DNA from: Anaerolineales bacterium
GTDB taxonomy: Bacteria > Chloroflexota > Anaerolineae > Anaerolineales > DRMV01
Direction of reading: 5' to 3'
Length of the DNA: 7,686 nucleotides
NCBI GenBank assembly: GCA_027026295.1
Contig: JALVOR010000101.1
Span: 1 to 7,686 of the forward strand
In this document: piece after piece, positions 5,703 to 7,686 of the stretch
How the letters are laid out: the number at the start of each line of letters is the position of its first letter
Position numbering within the stretch: the first letter of the stretch is position 1
The notes under the pieces: model-generated
Databases searched by the model: none
What the model was told of the DNA's origin: nothing
What the model saw: only the letters and a program-made list of their open reading frames with translations
Position numbers and translations under genes: made by a program

Positions 5703-6578
5703 ATGCAAGAAATTGCCCGCAACGTCTTTCTGCTCAACGATTACCGCGGTGTCATTCCCGGCATCGTGGTGCGCGCCGAAGGCACCATCCTGATCGATTC
5801 CCCCCCCTGCCCACAAGACAGCCGCCTGTGGCGCGCCCGCTGCCGCAACCTCAGCGATGGCACCGACACCCTGCTGGTCTACCTCGATGCCCACGCCGAC
5901 CGCACCTTGGGCGCCCGCATGTTGGAAGTGCCCGTACTGGCACACGAACACACCGTGCAGGTCTTCCGCGGGCGTTCCGCCATTTTCCGCGTGCAGGGCT
6001 CCCCGCGCGGCGAAGCCTGGGAACGCTGCTCGCAGATTTCCAACATGCGCTGGGCACCGCCGCAAATCGGCATCAGCCACCGCATGGAAATCTTCTGGGA
6101 CGAAACGCCCGTCATCGTGGAACACCATCCCGGCGCGCACCCTGGCGCACTGTGGGTCATGGTGCCCGACCAGAAAGTGGTTTTCGTGGGCGACGCGGTA
6201 ACCCTCCACCAGCCGCCCTTCCTCGCCCATGCCGACCTGCCCTCGTGGATTGAAGCCATCGAAACCCTGCTCAGCCCCGATTACAGCGATTTCTTCATCG
6301 TTAGCGGGCGCGATGGCCTGGTGCCAACCTCGGCGCTTCACCACATGCTGAAATTCCTCAAAACCACCCACAAAGCCATCACAGCCATCGCTGCAAAGAA
6401 AGGCACCCCCGAAGACGCCGCCGGCCTCGCTCCCAAACTGCTGGCCATGTGGGATTTCGACCACACTCGCGAACCCGACCTCGCGGATTTCTACCTTGCC
6501 CGCTTGCAACAGGGTTTGCAGCGCTACTTTACCTCCACCTACATCGCTCCCCATCACAGCCAACCCGAGGACAACTGA
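5703..6578 (+). CDS. Metallo-beta-lactamase-fold protein with depleted metal ligands
   Basis: A 291-residue cytosolic protein recognisable as MBL fold from its order of motifs: an N-terminal beta segment ending in TILIDSP (about 28-34), a motif-I equivalent LDAHADRTLG (61-70), the strand and loop EVPVLAHEHT (75-84), HHPGAHPG (141-148), and VVFVGDAV (159-166). Active MBL hydrolases carry HxHxDH, a His in GHTxG, an Asp in GD and a late His in GHG. Here motif I reads D62-A-H64-A-D66-R67, the GHT histidine position is A145 (with H146 one place on), D164 is kept, and the late GHG reads GRDG (D204). Only H64, D66 and D164 are conserved, with Asp at two positions where His is expected. It may bind one or two metals differently, bind iron, or be non-catalytic. 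It follows the kinase by 31 bases and precedes the asparaginase by 1. The fold is well supported; no function can be assigned. Confidence 0.8.
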   Translation: MQEIARNVFLLNDYRGVIPGIVVRAEGTILIDSPPCPQDSRLWRARCRNLSDGTDTLLVYLDAHADRTLGARMLEVPVLAHEHTVQVFRGRSAIFRVQGSPRGEAWERCSQISNMRWAPPQIGISHRMEIFWDETPVIVEHHPGAHPGALWVMVPDQKVVFVGDAVTLHQPPFLAHADLPSWIEAIETLLSPDYSDFFIVSGRDGLVPTSALHHMLKFLKTTHKAITAIAAKKGTPEDAAGLAPKLLAMWDFDHTREPDLADFYLARLQQGLQRYFTSTYIAPHHSQPEDN

Positions 6579-6579
6579 C

Positions 6580-7686
6580 ATGCCACACCTCCTTGTCTGG
6601 GGCGACCACCCTGAACCGTGGCCGCCCTATCAGCCTGCGTATGAACTCACCCGCGGCGACCTGGTGGAAAGCGTCCACCACGCCGCCATCGCCGTGGTGG
6701 ATTCCAAAGGCCGCTTGCTGGCTTCCCACGGCAACCCTTTTGTCATCACCTTCCTGCGCTCTTCGGCCAAGCCCTTCCAGGCGCTGCCCTTCGTGGAAGA
6801 CGGCGGCCCTGAGCATTTTGGCCTCACGCCCGAAGAGGTCGCCGTCATCTGCGCCTCGCATTCCGGCACCGACCAGCACGTGGAAGTAGTCAGCGGCATC
6901 CAAGCCAAAGCCGGCCTGCAGGAAAGCCAACTGCAATGCGGCGTACACCCACCCTACCACCAGCCCACCGCGGTGGCCCTGGCATGTCGCGGCGAAGCCC
7001 CTACCCCCAACCGCCACAACTGCTCGGGCAAGCACACCGGCATGCTGGCGCAGGCGGTCTTTCACGGCTGGCCGACCGAAAATTACATTGACCCCGGCCA
7101 TCCCGTGCAGCAGCGCATTTTGCACACCTTTGCCGAAATGTGTGGCTTAGACGCCGAAGCGGTGCACCTCGGCACCGACGGCTGCTCCGCGCCGAATTTT
7201 GCCGTTTCGCTCTACCACGCGGCTTTTGCCTACGCCCGCCTTGCCGACCCGCACGACCTGCCCCCCAAGCGGCGAACCGCCTTGCACACCATCTTCTCGG
7301 CGATGACCAGCAACCCTTTCATGGTGGGCGGCCCCGGTCGCTTTGACACCCTGTTCATGGAGGCCGCAGGCGGCACGATGCTTTCCAAAGGCGGTGCGGA
7401 AGCCTACCAGGGCGTGGCGCTGCTGCCCGGCACCGTGCCCGGCGTGGAAGGCGGCGTGGGCATTGCCCTCAAAATCGCCGACGGCGACGGGAAGGGGCGC
7501 GCCCGTCCGGTAGTGGTGCTGGAAACCCTACGCCAACTGAACGCCCTGCCCGAAGAAGTTGCCGCGGCGTTGGCTTCCTTTGGCCCGAAAACCACCGTCA
7601 CCAACTGGCGCAAAATCCCACTCGGCGAACGCCAGCCGTGCTCTGCGCCGGCGGGCGAGATCGGCAGACGCCAACGCCGCCTTCCC
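6580..7686 (+). CDS. Asparaginase II family L-asparaginase (R. etli type), 3' end beyond the window
   Basis: 369 residues are visible with no stop before the right edge. The family hydrolyses L-asparagine to L-aspartate and ammonia and is unrelated to the E. coli AnsA/AnsB fold. Matches run through the whole family pattern: S61-x-x-K64 in RSSAKPFQ, S93 in SHSG, C148 and K151 in NCSGKH, C202 in DGCSAPN, and K270 in MLSKGG. From memory of the Rhizobium etli ReAV structure, the two Ser-Lys pairs (S48/K51, S80/K263) and the zinc site (C135, K138, C189) correspond to these residues; five of the seven fit a constant offset of 13. The enzyme should therefore be active and zinc-binding. The ATG at 6580 starts one base after the MBL-fold stop, with GAGG at 6567-6570 spaced 9 bases. 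The protein has already reached normal family length, yet its last 20 or so residues look unlike the usual ending. Confidence 0.92.
   Translation, partial: MPHLLVWGDHPEPWPPYQPAYELTRGDLVESVHHAAIAVVDSKGRLLASHGNPFVITFLRSSAKPFQALPFVEDGGPEHFGLTPEEVAVICASHSGTDQHVEVVSGIQAKAGLQESQLQCGVHPPYHQPTAVALACRGEAPTPNRHNCSGKHTGMLAQAVFHGWPTENYIDPGHPVQQRILHTFAEMCGLDAEAVHLGTDGCSAPNFAVSLYHAAFAYARLADPHDLPPKRRTALHTIFSAMTSNPFMVGGPGRFDTLFMEAAGGTMLSKGGAEAYQGVALLPGTVPGVEGGVGIALKIADGDGKGRARPVVVLETLRQLNALPEEVAAALASFGPKTTVTNWRKIPLGERQPCSAPAGEIGRRQRRLP

Noticed and set aside
4667..5737. Long 356-codon open frame on the - strand opposite the kinase
   Set aside because: It mirrors the kinase codon bias (high GC3), shows no family motif, and lies opposite a gene with intact HisKA and ATPase motifs.
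5634..6581. 315-codon - strand open frame opposite the MBL-fold gene
   Set aside because: Its composition is that of an antisense shadow (Gly/Val/His-rich), with no motif and no conserved start context.

Overview
The window is a GC-rich, densely coding bacterial stretch in which every supported gene lies on the + strand. It holds the 3' end of one gene, a roughly 280-base non-coding spacer, then six tightly packed genes, the last running off the right edge. High G/C at third codon positions, a soluble GAF-GAF-PAS histidine kinase, an M42 aminopeptidase and an M23 peptidase together suggest an environmental bacterium, most plausibly an Anaerolineae-like member of the Chloroflexota. That placement is a judgement from protein style, not from a marker gene.

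Layout: (1) from the left edge to 734, a 5'-truncated M23 metallopeptidase with all zinc and catalytic residues and a C-terminal beta-rich extension. (2) 735-1015, a spacer with two interleaved inverted repeats right after the stop, then a degenerate interspersed repeat with 9-bp and 10-bp internal periods, then a TATAAT box only six bases from the next start codon. (3) 1016-1447, a hotdog-fold acyl-CoA thioesterase. (4) 1444-2496, an M42 aminopeptidase. (5) 2512-3669, a threonine synthase-type PLP enzyme with an N-terminal zinc ribbon. (6) 3659-5671, a soluble sensor histidine kinase. (7) 5703-6578, a metallo-beta-lactamase-fold protein that has lost several metal ligands. (8) 6580 to the right edge, an asparaginase II (Rhizobium etli type) with its Ser-Lys and zinc-site residues intact.

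From 1016 onward the junctions are -4, +15, -11, +31 and +1 bases, so the six genes probably form one transcript. The recognisable enzymes centre on amino-acid supply: peptide trimming (M42), asparagine to aspartate (asparaginase), and threonine formation, for which aspartate is the distant precursor. The kinase sits in the middle with no response regulator in view. The most interesting items are the metal-ligand-depleted MBL protein directly behind the orphan kinase, the apparently leaderless operon start, and the repeat-filled spacer. I see no RNA gene, CRISPR array, insertion sequence or clear phage feature.
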